From: Acidimicrobiaceae bacterium
GTDB lineage: Bacteria; Actinomycetota; Acidimicrobiia; Acidimicrobiales; Palsa-688
Direction: 5' to 3'
DNA: 54,254 nucleotides
Assembly: GCA_003166025.1 (NCBI GenBank)
Contig: PMWT01000124.1
Coordinates: 2,200 to 56,453, forward strand
The position numbers were made by a program, and so were the translations under genes. Positions 43,786-51,786 of this stretch are shown here, in pieces; positions within the stretch are counted from its first letter, which is position 1; each line of letters opens with the position of its first letter. The notes beneath the pieces are model-generated. The model searched no databases. It was not told the origin of the DNA and saw only the letters and a list, made by a program, of their open reading frames with translations.

Positions 43786-43938
43786 CCGGTGGCAACCTTT
43801 CCGGAGCCGACCAGTCAGTCTGGACCGACCAGGTGGAGATCCCTCTGGCTGAAGTAATCGGCGCTGAACTGACGACTTCGGACTAGCCTCCGAGACCCAC
43901 GACGGGCGCAGCGACGATGGGCCGCATGTACGAGCTAC

Positions 43939-44742
43939 CTACTGCTCCGCCGCGAAAGCGACCGACTCGTCGGGAGGAAAACCAAAGGCCCAGGCGGACA
44001 TACCATTGTCAACGGCGAGGACGTGCCCGTTGATGGAAACCGTCCGGTCACTGAGGAGGAACGCTACCGTCTCGGCGATCTCTTCTGGCTCGCTGATCCG
44101 GTGCATCGGTGATAGGTCCTCGGCCGTGGCGGCAAACGAGGCCGGTTTCGGCTCATCTGCAGCTACTGGAGCGACAATATCGGTGCGCACCGGCCCAGGG
44201 GCTATTGCATTGCAGCGGATACCAAGGTGGCCGTACTCAGTACAGACATACCGCGTGAGCGACTCCATCCCTCCTTTTGCCGTATCGTACGCCCCGTAGC
44301 CTGGAAAGGCCCTCTGGCCGTGGATCGAAGACACGTTGATAATCGAACCGGCTACCCGATTGGCAAGAAAAGAGCACAACGCCTCACGGGTACCGAGCAC
44401 CACCGCGGTCAGGTTGATGTCGAGCAGCTCGGTAACCACGTCAGGGCCCATGAGGTGAAGCGGGGCCAGCCTGACCACGGCGGCGTTGTTTACCCAGGCC
44501 CGGAGCTCGCCACGCTCCTCAGCGGCGCGGCGAGCAGTCCTCAGCACTTCGAGGTCCCGCACATCACCGGCCACGGCGACGCCGCCGATCTCCCCGACTG
44601 CCTTCTCCAGTAGGGCTCGGTTCCGCGCGATGCCGACTACCGTCCAACCAAGAGCCGCCAACGTTGTCGCTATCGCCCGTCCGATCCCGATCGACGCGCC
44701 TGTGACCACGGCAACACGTGACGTTGCCCCGTTTCTTTCCAT
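43939..44742 (-). CDS. Short-chain dehydrogenase/reductase (SDR)
   Basis: A 267-aa classical SDR: VVTGASIGIGRAIA cofactor motif near residue 13, ARN after beta-2, NNAAVVRL, NVSSIHGQ and catalytic YDTAK. ATG 44742 is preceded by GGGAGGCAGAG; an extension to 44802 would enter a repeated regulatory sequence. It is preceded by three tandem 7-bp operator-like repeats. Separate from the catabolic island; substrate unknown. Confidence 0.9.
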   Translation of the reverse strand: MERNGATSRVAVVTGASIGIGRAIATTLAALGWTVVGIARNRALLEKAVGEIGGVAVAGDVRDLEVLRTARRAAEERGELRAWVNNAAVVRLAPLHLMGPDVVTELLDINLTAVVLGTREALCSFLANRVAGSIINVSSIHGQRAFPGYGAYDTAKGGMESLTRYVCTEYGHLGIRCNAIAPGPVRTDIVAPVAADEPKPASFAATAEDLSPMHRISEPEEIAETVAFLLSDRTVSINGHVLAVDNGMSAWAFGFPPDESVAFAAEQ

Positions 44743-44802
44743 CTCTGCCTCCCTACGAGTTCGTTGCCGCCTTGCCGGACCGACCCTCCGCGAGCACGAC
44801 AA

Positions 44803-44823
44803 CTGTCAACTGTCAACTGTAGA
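44803..44823 (-). promoter_or_regulatory. Three tandem CTGTCAA-type repeats upstream of SDR gene
   Basis: CTGTCAA (44803-44809), CTGTCAA (44810-44816) and CTGTAGA (44817-44823) follow each other with exact 7-bp periodicity, 61 bp before the SDR start. CTGTCAACTG resembles the half-site of the YTGTYNACAR motif; on the minus strand the repeats also create successive TTGACA hexamers. Confidence 0.45.
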
Positions 44824-44875
44824 TGGAGCGATGCCAATCTGCGAAATGGTCGGCTGCGTCCACCTCGGCCTAGGT

Positions 44876-45580
44876 CTACAGGCCGTGCATCACCATGCCC
44901 AGGACGGTGCGGACCTGGAGGGCGAGCTCCTTAGGCCCGGTACCGCGCAGCGGCCCGTCAACGAGAAGCGTGGCCAAGCCGTGGACGGCCGCCCACGGTC
45001 CGATCTCGGCACCTCTCCTTCGCTCGGACGGCAAGGCTCCGGTGGCCACCAGTTCGTCCAGGCAGCCGGCAAGCAGCTGGAAGGGGTCAAGGCCCGAGTC
45101 CCCGGAACCCTCCCCCGGAGCGATCGGCCGGAGCTCTAGGGGCACACCGAAAGCGGTGCGGAACCACCCTGGCTCGGCCAGCGCGAACTCGATGTACGCC
45201 TGGCCGGTTGCCTCAAGAGCTTCCCAGGCATGGCGTTTGCGGTCTCGCCTAGGAGGAAGCTCTGCCATTCGCTTTTCCATCCGGCGGGCAAGCTCGCTCA
45301 TTGCGCGCTCGCAAACCGCCCACAGCAGGCTGTCACGGTCAGGGAAGTGCCGGTAGGCGGCGCTGTGGGAGACGCCGGCGGCCCGGTTGACCTCCCGGAG
45401 CACCACGGCCTCCGGGCCGCCTACTTGGGCGAGCCGCATACCGGCGGCAATCAGCTCCTCTCGCAGGTTGCCGTGGTGGTAGGTGTCCCGGCGCTCTTTA
45501 CCCGAAAGGGTAGGCGTGACCTGTGGTTCCAACGGCGGCCGGCCACCGCCCTCGCGCCTCGGGTCGTAGACAGCGTCCAC
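44876..45580 (-). CDS. TetR-family transcriptional regulator
   Basis: A TetR/AcrR regulator of about 234 aa. The HTH lies in YHHGNLREELIAAGMRLAQ...AGVSHSAAYRHFPDRDSLL; the C-terminal part (AYIEFALAEPGWFRTAFGV...GPWAAVHGLATLLVDGPL) resembles the TetR_C_33/WHG group. The N-terminus is uncertain: GTG 45580 is used here, a TTG at 45643 just after the MFS stop would give 255 aa and translational coupling, and an internal TTG would give the family's usual short N-terminus. Follows the MFS pump gene directly and probably controls it. Confidence 0.85.
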   Translation of the reverse strand: MDAVYDPRREGGGRPPLEPQVTPTLSGKERRDTYHHGNLREELIAAGMRLAQVGGPEAVVLREVNRAAGVSHSAAYRHFPDRDSLLWAVCERAMSELARRMEKRMAELPPRRDRKRHAWEALEATGQAYIEFALAEPGWFRTAFGVPLELRPIAPGEGSGDSGLDPFQLLAGCLDELVATGALPSERRRGAEIGPWAAVHGLATLLVDGPLRGTGPKELALQVRTVLGMVMHGL

Positions 45581-45645
45581 AGACCGGAAGCTACCAGGAC
45601 CCCGACTCGAGCGGGTCTTGGGCCTGCAGGAGGGCGGGCGCAACC

Positions 45646-47253
45646 TCAGGCCACTCCGCCCACGATCACTGGCTCCTCCTGCCGAGGGAGCACCTCCGGA
45701 GGGACGTCAGAAAAGGATGGCGCGGGCGGCTGAGCCGGTAGAGCTGCGGCCGCGGCGCCGGCACCGACCGCGGCTACCGCGCCGGCAATGGCGCAGGCGA
45801 CAGCGATGGCATGGATGAACGAAGATGAGGCTGCCCCGTGTACGAGCTGGCCGAGCCGTCCTTGCCCTCCGGTGGCCAGGTGCTGCGCCACGGCGTAGGC
45901 GGCGCCCACCGACTGGCCGGCCAGATCGCGCAGGCTCGCCGGCAGTGCCGCCGGCAGGTGTGCGCTTAGCCGGCCGGTGTACAGCGACCCGTAGACGCTG
46001 CCTATCACGGCTACGCCGAGAGTGCCCCCCAGCAGCCGAGTGGCGTCGTTCACGGCGGACCCGACGCCGGCTTTGTCTTTGGCGACGGCGCCCATGATCG
46101 ACTCGGTCGCCGGGGCCATCGTGAGGCCAAGGCCCACCCCGTACAGGACCATCTGGGTGGCAATGACGGCGTAGCTGGTCGAGGTGGTGATCGTCAGGGC
46201 GACCCAGGCATAGAACCCGGTGACGAGGACCAGGCCCGTCGTGACCACCTGCTTGGTGCCGAAGCGGACAGCCAATTTGGTCCCGATGACCGAAGCGGCC
46301 CCTACGCACAACGCGACCGGAAGAAGGCGAACGCCCGTAGCGAGGGGCGAATAGGAACGGACGAACTGGAAGTACTGAGTTATCAGGAATATGAACCCGA
46401 ACAGGGTGAACGCCGAGACAGTGACGGACCCCGAGGCGGCGCTGAACCGGGGGTTGGCGAATAGGGCGACGTCGAGCATGGGGCTGTGGTTGCGGCGTTC
46501 CCAGGAGACGAACCCAGCCAAGACGGCCGCCGCGACGATGAGACCGCCGAGACTGCGGACAGAGCCCCAGCTGGCGTCGGGGGCCTCGATGATGGTGTAG
46601 ACGAGCACGCCCATGGCGACCGTGGAGGACCCGAAGCCACCCCAGTCCAGAGCTCCCGCCTTGGCGCTACGCGAGGTCGGGACGAAAAAAGCGACCAGGG
46701 CAGCAGCCAGCACAGCCACGGGCAGCATGGCCCAGAAGATGGCGGGCCAGCTGGAGCGCTCCAAGAGCCAACCGCCCACGACCGGGCCGAAGGCGATAGC
46801 AGCCCCGGCACTGGCGCCCCAGGCTCCTATGGCCTGAGCCCGTTCTGCCCGCCCCGTGAACACGTTGGTGATGAGCGAGAGCGTGGCCGGGAAGATCATG
46901 GCCGCGCCGAGGCCCATGACCGCCCTCGCCGCGATCAGCTCGCCGGGGCTGGCGGCCAACGCGCCGGCCGCGCTCGCCACGCCAAATGTCGCCAGCCCGG
47001 CCAGCAGAGCCCCTTTGCGGCCCCAGCGGTCCGAGAGGCTGCCTGAGGTGAGGACGAGGGCTGCGAACACGAGGTTGTAGGCGTCGACGACCCACTGCAA
47101 CTGGGTGTCGGTGGCGTGCAGCTGGCGGACCAGCGCTGGCAACGCCACGTTGACGATCGTCGTGTCGAGGTTGATGGCAAACGCGGCCGCGACCAGAGCG
47201 ACGAGCACCAGCGGCTTGCGAGGCCGCGCTGCTAGGGAAACTGATCGGGACAC
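45646..47253 (-). CDS. MFS transporter, DHA2 family (EmrB/QacA-like), 14 helices
   Basis: A 535-aa proton-driven efflux pump. Early blocks AAFAINLDTTIVNVALPAL (motif D1, Asp and Asn in helix 1), LQWVVDAYNLVFAALVLTSGSLSDRWGRKG (motif A) and ARAVMGLGAAMIFPATLSL (motif B/C) identify the DHA2 family. GTG 47253 is supported by GGGAGG 8 nt upstream. A consensus-like promoter lies just before it and a TetR gene directly after, the standard arrangement for an inducible multidrug or metabolite exporter. Confidence 0.93.
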   Translation of the reverse strand: MSRSVSLAARPRKPLVLVALVAAAFAINLDTTIVNVALPALVRQLHATDTQLQWVVDAYNLVFAALVLTSGSLSDRWGRKGALLAGLATFGVASAAGALAASPGELIAARAVMGLGAAMIFPATLSLITNVFTGRAERAQAIGAWGASAGAAIAFGPVVGGWLLERSSWPAIFWAMLPVAVLAAALVAFFVPTSRSAKAGALDWGGFGSSTVAMGVLVYTIIEAPDASWGSVRSLGGLIVAAAVLAGFVSWERRNHSPMLDVALFANPRFSAASGSVTVSAFTLFGFIFLITQYFQFVRSYSPLATGVRLLPVALCVGAASVIGTKLAVRFGTKQVVTTGLVLVTGFYAWVALTITTSTSYAVIATQMVLYGVGLGLTMAPATESIMGAVAKDKAGVGSAVNDATRLLGGTLGVAVIGSVYGSLYTGRLSAHLPAALPASLRDLAGQSVGAAYAVAQHLATGGQGRLGQLVHGAASSSFIHAIAVACAIAGAVAAVGAGAAAAALPAQPPAPSFSDVPPEVLPRQEEPVIVGGVA

Positions 47254-47269
47254 TCGGGTACCTCCCTTG

Positions 47270-47324
47270 ATGTTGACACTGACTACATCGTGACCTTACC
47301 CCGGAACGTGGACACTGTCAACAT
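47270..47324 (-). promoter_or_regulatory. Promoter and inverted repeats for the MFS-TetR operon
   Basis: On the minus strand TTGACA (47316-47321) and TAAGGT (47293-47298) are 17 bp apart, the best sigma-70-type promoter in the window. ATGTTGACA (47270-47278) and TGTCAACAT (47316-47324) form a 9-bp-arm inverted repeat that flanks the start point, a possible TetR operator pair. Confidence 0.6.
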
Positions 47325-47429
47325 GCTCCCCGGCAGCTCCGGTACCGGTCCAGGCACCTCCAGGCCACACCCCGCATCGGTCGCGGGCTCTCTATTACCG
47401 CAGGGCATCGCCTTCCCAACCTGTGGTGG

Positions 47430-47786
47430 GGGCGATATGGGACTGCAGTTACTGTCTACTCCTACAGCGTTGACCGGCCGGGTGTAAGCGCCTGCACGGG
47501 GGCGGGCGCCCTCACCTGGCTCCCGCTTCTCACGAGAGGCAAGCCCGAGATTGACGAAATGGCGAACACCCATATCGTGGCGCAGGATTTTGGCTCTATC
47601 CGTCGACCTGACGGTACTGAACAGGTCACCTAACAAGACAAACCGTTATACCTCTACTCCGCAGAGGGTTACCTCTTCGCGCAAGGCAACGCGGCACCGC
47701 CGTCGCAGTCCGGTACCGCCGGTAACGGCAATGGGCTCCGAGGCCCTAGAGGCGGAACTTTCTCCATCATCTACTTAGGCCAATGA
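47430..47786 (+). pseudogene. Decayed COG4315-type (Lipoprotein_15 repeat) secreted protein
   Basis: Reading the frame through one TAA at 47631 gives a clear family signature: VYSYSVDRPGVSACTGAGAL, then LPLLTRGKPE, IRRPDGTEQVT, the stop, then DKPLYLYSAEG and AGNGNG...GGTFSIIYL. In this family the residue after QVT is normally Tyr, so TAC to TAA probably broke the gene. One of the family's two conserved cysteines has changed to Gly (CTGAG for CTGAC), and no signal peptide or lipobox is in frame upstream, so the 5' end is also lost. Functional family members are secreted; role unknown. Confidence 0.72.
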
Positions 47787-47856
47787 CCACAGAGTTGCGG
47801 TCGTGGCTAGCGGGCCACGTGCAAGTTCCCTGTCGGGAGTGACAACCTATCCGGTG

Positions 47857-48321
47857 TCAGGTTCTCGTTCGCCGCTCCCAACCTCGATCGTGGTGCCACG
47901 ACTCGATCACCAAGTGGTCGGCGGGCGTCCCGACGTAGGTCAAGACAACCTCCGTGATGTCCAACCTGAAGAACCTGGCCCCCTCGTACGGGGTGCCGGC
48001 CGGTGGCTCGATGTCCACCAGCGAGCCGCTCATCTTGGCGTCCCCCGGCCCAGAGCTGGGATCATCCTTCGGCGGTTCCAAGATCGGGCTGTGGAGAGCA
48101 ACCCGCGGGTCGCGCAGCACGTCGAAGAGCTTCATCGAGCCCGCCATCATCCCCAGAGTGACCTCGCCATCGGAGCTGAACTCCATCTCTGACGCACTAA
48201 TCCGAGGTGCCCCGTTCCGCCGCAGCGTGGCCAGGGTCTTGTTGGTCCCGGCGTCGAAGCGCTCCCGCACTCGACGCGCAAAATCCGCTGCGCCGCGCTC
48301 GATCCCACTCCAGGCAGCCAT
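47857..48321 (-). CDS. Pyridoxamine 5'-phosphate oxidase-like (PPOX/FDOR) split-barrel protein
   Basis: A 154-aa split-beta-barrel flavin or F420-binding protein. AADFARRVRERFDAG and TLATLRRNGAPRISASEMEF, then GSMKLFDVLRDPRVALHSP are the family's usual opening and RDPR block; FFRLDITEVVLTYVG closes the barrel. ATG 48321 puts the protein start at the normal place; ATG 48366 is the alternative. Monocistronic. Could bind F420, FMN or haem; activity unknown. Confidence 0.82.
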   Translation of the reverse strand: MAAWSGIERGAADFARRVRERFDAGTNKTLATLRRNGAPRISASEMEFSSDGEVTLGMMAGSMKLFDVLRDPRVALHSPILEPPKDDPSSGPGDAKMSGSLVDIEPPAGTPYEGARFFRLDITEVVLTYVGTPADHLVIESWHHDRGWERRTRT

Positions 48322-48675
48322 AGCTACATTGTTGTCGATGACGGTGACCGAATGGCGCAACGGCATTCTCGACAGGTGCCCTCTAGGGCGGTGCCAGCGT
48401 GCAGATCAGACGGCACTGACGCCGGCCCAGCTCCTGCGCTGCAGTAGAGCGCCCGAGCAGAGTGCGCCTCTGTTCGCCAAGGCCGCAGTTGGAACATACT
48501 GGTCGCTCCGATCGAGCCCTCGCCGTGTAGTGAGGCGCCCGAGGCCGAATAGGCCATCATTACTTGGGTTCTTGCTGAACTGGGGGCTCGGCCCAATAGA
48601 TCCAGCCAATCATGGGCGCCTGCCAGGTTGGGCCCGTAGGGGGCGCCGGACGGGCAACCTCCGTGCAGCGTGACC
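48322..48675. other. Gap without a recognisable gene
   Basis: About 354 bp between the PPOX-like start and a TetR stop. Open frames exist on both strands but none has recognisable blocks, a ribosome site or a normal start. No operator or hairpin stands out. Confidence 0.5.
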
Positions 48676-49359
48676 CTACGCTTGGCCGGGCTCGGTGAGG
48701 AGCCGGAGCAGCCCATCAGCGAAGAAGCGGCCAAAGCGGTCGGGCGACCAGTGGCGTGCTGTGGTGAGGCGGTCATAGACGGCCGGGTCCATGAGCAGCC
48801 ACACGATGTCGATGGCTTCGGGGCGGTCGAGGCCGGCTCGCAGAGGGGTCTTGCCGGTGAGCCCGTCGACGATCCAAGCGGCCGTCACGGCGCGTTGGGC
48901 ACGTAGCTGCTCGGCGAGTGGGACCAGGCGGTCATCGCCGCGTGCGCCTTCGAGGGCGGTGAGCACCAGCGCGTCGGAGCGCTCGGCGGCCGGCACAAGG
49001 ATGGTGGCGACCGTGTCGAGGAAGGCGGTGGCGTCAGGCGCCGCTCGGGCCGATTCCGCCCAAGGGCGTTCGAGGACAGGTACCGGCTCGTCGTCGCCGG
49101 CGATGGCGACGTCGATCGCGGCCTTGAGCAGATCAGGCTTGGTCGGGAAGGCCAGCTCCACGGCGGCCACCGACACCCCGGCTGCCTCCGCCACCGCGGC
49201 GACGGTCGTCCCGGCGTAGCCGTGGGAGCGGAATGCCTGGTCCGCTGCCTCGAGGATCCGGGCCCTGGTACGGCGGGCCTGCGCCTGGCGCAGGGGCGAG
49301 CGATATTGACGACGACCGTACTTTGGCGTTGGGGGGGTTGCACCGGCTTTAGTATTCAC
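48676..49359 (-). CDS. TetR-family transcriptional regulator
   Basis: A 227-aa TetR regulator. HTH region RTRARILEAADQAFRSHGYAGTTVAAVAEAAGVSVAAVELAFPTKPDLL (conserved blocks in about residues 30-78) followed by a helical ligand domain. GTG 49359 lies inside the operator palindrome and only about 7 nt from a TATAGC element, so the mRNA may be leaderless and autorepressed. Divergent from two VOC genes, which are its likely targets. Confidence 0.9.
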   Translation of the reverse strand: MNTKAGATPPTPKYGRRQYRSPLRQAQARRTRARILEAADQAFRSHGYAGTTVAAVAEAAGVSVAAVELAFPTKPDLLKAAIDVAIAGDDEPVPVLERPWAESARAAPDATAFLDTVATILVPAAERSDALVLTALEGARGDDRLVPLAEQLRAQRAVTAAWIVDGLTGKTPLRAGLDRPEAIDIVWLLMDPAVYDRLTTARHWSPDRFGRFFADGLLRLLTEPGQA

Positions 49360-49380
49360 TAAGCTATAACCTTAGCGAAT
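49354..49380. promoter_or_regulatory. TetR operator palindrome in a bidirectional promoter
   Basis: ATTCACTAAG (49354-49363) and CTTAGCGAAT (49371-49380) are inverted arms with one mismatch around the 7-bp centre CTATAAC. The centre provides -10-like hexamers on both strands. Position between a TetR gene and the divergent VOC operon makes it a strong candidate operator. Confidence 0.75.
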
Positions 49381-49404
49381 CGTGTCGGCGCCGAGGAGGG
49401 CCCT

Positions 49405-49860
49405 GTGGACGTGGTGGGGAGCGGTGATGCCCTGGTAGTGCCGCGCGTCGAGGTCCAGCTGTCGGTCCACGATGGGCGTCAGGCGGTGGCGTTCTACGAA
49501 GCCGCGTTCGGGGCGCGGACGTGCTTCCGTCTCGGCGGGACCGACGAGCTCCCAGAGGTAGTGGCGCAGCTCCAGGTCGGCTCGACCCGGTTCTGGGTGG
49601 AAGACGAGTCACCTAAGCACGGGAACTTCAGCCCCCGGGCCCTCAAAGGTGCGACCGCACGGCTGCTGCTCGTCGCCGACGACCCGGCAGCAACCGTGGA
49701 ACGGGCGTTGGCAGCGGGCGCTCGCGAACTCCAGGCGGTGGCCGAGGTCTACGGCTGGCTGCTCGGCCGCGTGGTGGACCCCTTCGGCCACCACTGGGAG
49801 ATCGGACGGCCGATCGGGCCGTGGCCCCCGACTGACAGAGTCGGGGAGGAACGCCGATGA
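49405..49860 (+). CDS. VOC-family (glyoxalase/PhnB-like) protein
   Basis: A 151-aa vicinal-oxygen-chelate protein with paired beta-alpha-beta-beta-beta modules: VEVQLSVHDGRQAVAFYEAAFGA, QLQVGSTRFWVED, then RLLLVADDPAATVERALAAGA and GRVVDPFGHHWEIG. The HHWE end is the common metal-site Glu. GTG 49405 has GAGGAGGG 4 nt upstream. Its stop overlaps the next gene's ATG. Could be a glyoxalase, an extradiol-type enzyme or a drug-binding resistance protein; TetR control fits a detoxification role. Confidence 0.87.
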   Translation: MDVVGSGDALVVPRVEVQLSVHDGRQAVAFYEAAFGARTCFRLGGTDELPEVVAQLQVGSTRFWVEDESPKHGNFSPRALKGATARLLLVADDPAATVERALAAGARELQAVAEVYGWLLGRVVDPFGHHWEIGRPIGPWPPTDRVGEERR

Positions 49861-50318
49861 AGAACAACCGGTCGGTGCCACCGGCGACGGTCGTGCCGGT
49901 GCTCGTCTACCCCGACGTTCGCGCCGCAGTTGCATTCCTGAGCGCCGCATTTGGCTTTGTCGAGCGCACGCGGATCGGCGAGAGCCATCGCGCCCAGTTG
50001 GCCGTCGGCGACGACGGTGCTGTGATCATCGCCGATGTCGGCGCAGAGCGCCGCCCGCCACAGCCAGGCGCGGTCACCCACGTCGTTCGGGTCCGCGTCG
50101 CCGACGTCGACACGGCGTTCGCCCGCGCCCGCCATCATGGCGCCGTTGTGCTTGAGGCGCCGGTCGATCGGGAGTACGGCGAGCGGGACTGCACTCTCGA
50201 GGACATCGCCGGCCACCGCTGGCAGTTGGCCGAAGCCAAGGCGGACGTGGCACCGGAGGAGTTCGGTTGCCAGACTGTCAGCCCGTGGCCCGCGTACGAG
50301 GCGAGCAAAACCGGCTGA
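49857..50318 (+). CDS. VOC-family (glyoxalase-like) protein
   Basis: A 153-aa VOC protein coupled to the previous one (ATGA). VPVLVYPDVRAAVAFLSAAFGFVER, then HVVRVRVADVDTAFARARHHGA and DCTLEDIAGHRWQLAEA are the expected modules. The pair may form a heterodimer or act separately on related electrophiles. Short tail after the last strand ends at SKTG. Confidence 0.87.
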   Translation: MKNNRSVPPATVVPVLVYPDVRAAVAFLSAAFGFVERTRIGESHRAQLAVGDDGAVIIADVGAERRPPQPGAVTHVVRVRVADVDTAFARARHHGAVVLEAPVDREYGERDCTLEDIAGHRWQLAEAKADVAPEEFGCQTVSPWPAYEASKTG

Positions 50319-50445
50319 GTACAGCCTGATGTTGATATCTCGCCACTGGCCTGCGCCTTCGACAGTCCTCGACGGAAGGCCGCGCCCAGACCCAGGACCC
50401 AGATTATCTAGGTGAAGTGGACCATTATGAATGCCCACCGGTCCC

Positions 50446-50880
50446 TTACGTTGTCGTAGGCTCTACCCGCGAGATCTCTGCCGACTCGGCGCTCCCGGCG
50501 TTCGGCACGTGTGTAGCGTGAAGGACGCGAGACCCGTATTCGGAATCAGGTGAACCGCTGTTCTGTCGTGGCTCCTCGGCGAACATGCGCCGCCAGGGCG
50601 GCCCCTCGTCGCCGGGCAGACTCACCGCGTGGAAGCGATCGTTGACTTCGCTGAGCTGCCCGGCTGTGGCGGCGGGGCCGAGTCGTCTCATCTCCACGAA
50701 CAGCTCCTCGTTCCCCGACGGGGAGCAGGCAAAGAGCATCCGGCCCCCGGTTGCTGTGGTAAAGGCATGAAAGCTGCCTTTGGGCACAACCACCACGGTT
50801 CCAGGCCCGACCGAGAACTCGCCGTCACCAACCCGAAAGTCGTACCCGAGAGGCGCAACAGAACATGTTGCCTGCCCCTT
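50446..50880 (-). pseudogene. N-terminally truncated cupin-domain protein
   Basis: The frame reads YDFRVGDGEFSVGPGTVVVVPKGSFHAF and then GRMLFACSPSGNEELFVEM, the second half of a cupin barrel (the PxGxxHxF block). The first cupin motif with the metal-binding HxH...E is missing: upstream sequence in this frame has no cupin features, and the divergent SDR gene begins within 31 bp. A piece in another frame (HVLLRLSGTTF) may be the shifted remainder. Probably a remnant. Confidence 0.6.
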
Positions 50881-50910
50881 GGCGGTAGGGAGACCTGGTA
50901 GACAGGTATC

Positions 50911-51696
50911 GTGCCTGGTGAGAGGCCCCTGGAGGGGCGCGTAGCCTTGGTGACCGGTGCCAGCCGGCGCATCGCAATAGGGGCGGGAGTAGTCCGCCGT
51001 CTCGCCGCGGACGGTGCCGCCGTGCTCGCCCATGCCTGGTCGGCCCATGACGCCGAGCAGCCGTGGGGAGCCGACCCTGGCGGGGTAGAAGCCCTTGTCG
51101 AAGAACTTCGGGCCGATGGTTCACGCGTCGAGCATGTGAGCGCCGACCTGGCGGGCCCCGCCGCCCCTGAGCGTCTGGTCCAAGCAGCACGGGACGCCTT
51201 CGGCCACTTGGACATCGTCGTTGCCAACCACGCCCGGAGCAGTGACCAGACGCTCGAGGAGCTGACGCCCGAGGAGCTCGACTTGAGCTTCGCCGTGAAC
51301 ACCAGGGCGACGTTGCTATTGGCCAAGGCCTTTGCCGCTCAGCACGACGGTCGGCGCGGCGGCCGGGTAGTGCTGTTCACCTCCGGCCAGTACCACGGGG
51401 CGATGCCTTCCGAGCTGCCGTACGTCGCGTCCAAGGGCGCTCTTCACCAGCTCACGGCCAGCCTCGCCGCCCATCTGATGCCGCGCGGGATCACCGTCAA
51501 CTGTGTGAACCCGGGGCCCAACGACACTGGCTACGCCAGCGAAGAGCTCCGATCGGCCGTCGCCTCGCACATCCCTGGCGGGCGCTGGGGCACCCCGGCC
51601 GATGCGGCTCGCCTTGTCGCCTGGCTCGTCAGCGACGAGGCAGAGTGGGTCACCGGCCAGGTGATCGCGTCCGACGGCGGGTGGTCCGCGGTCTGA
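50911..51696 (+). CDS. SDR-family oxidoreductase (FabG-like)
   Basis: A 261-aa SDR with an actinobacterial-type cofactor loop TGASRRIAIGAGVVRRLAADGA rather than TGxxxGIG, followed by WSAHDAEQPWGADPGG, a segment typical of one uncharacterised SDR subgroup. VANHARSSD replaces NNAG, FTSGQYHG replaces the Ser strand, and the catalytic YVASK is intact. GTG 50911. The gene ends 90 bp before an IS110 remnant and abuts a cupin remnant, so this end of the window has been rearranged. Confidence 0.85.
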   Translation: MPGERPLEGRVALVTGASRRIAIGAGVVRRLAADGAAVLAHAWSAHDAEQPWGADPGGVEALVEELRADGSRVEHVSADLAGPAAPERLVQAARDAFGHLDIVVANHARSSDQTLEELTPEELDLSFAVNTRATLLLAKAFAAQHDGRRGGRVVLFTSGQYHGAMPSELPYVASKGALHQLTASLAAHLMPRGITVNCVNPGPNDTGYASEELRSAVASHIPGGRWGTPADAARLVAWLVSDEAEWVTGQVIASDGGWSAV

Positions 51697-51786
51697 CCGA
51701 CGCCGGATCTCCTGTTATGCGTGGCCGCAGAACAGTAAGTTTTGTAACGAGAACCAGTGCCTAACGAGTCCTCTTTGTGCCAGATG

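Noticed and set aside
48406-48776. Minus-strand ORFs between the PPOX-like and TetR genes
   Set aside because: No conserved blocks, no ribosome site, and partly antisense to nothing recognisable; treated as non-coding.
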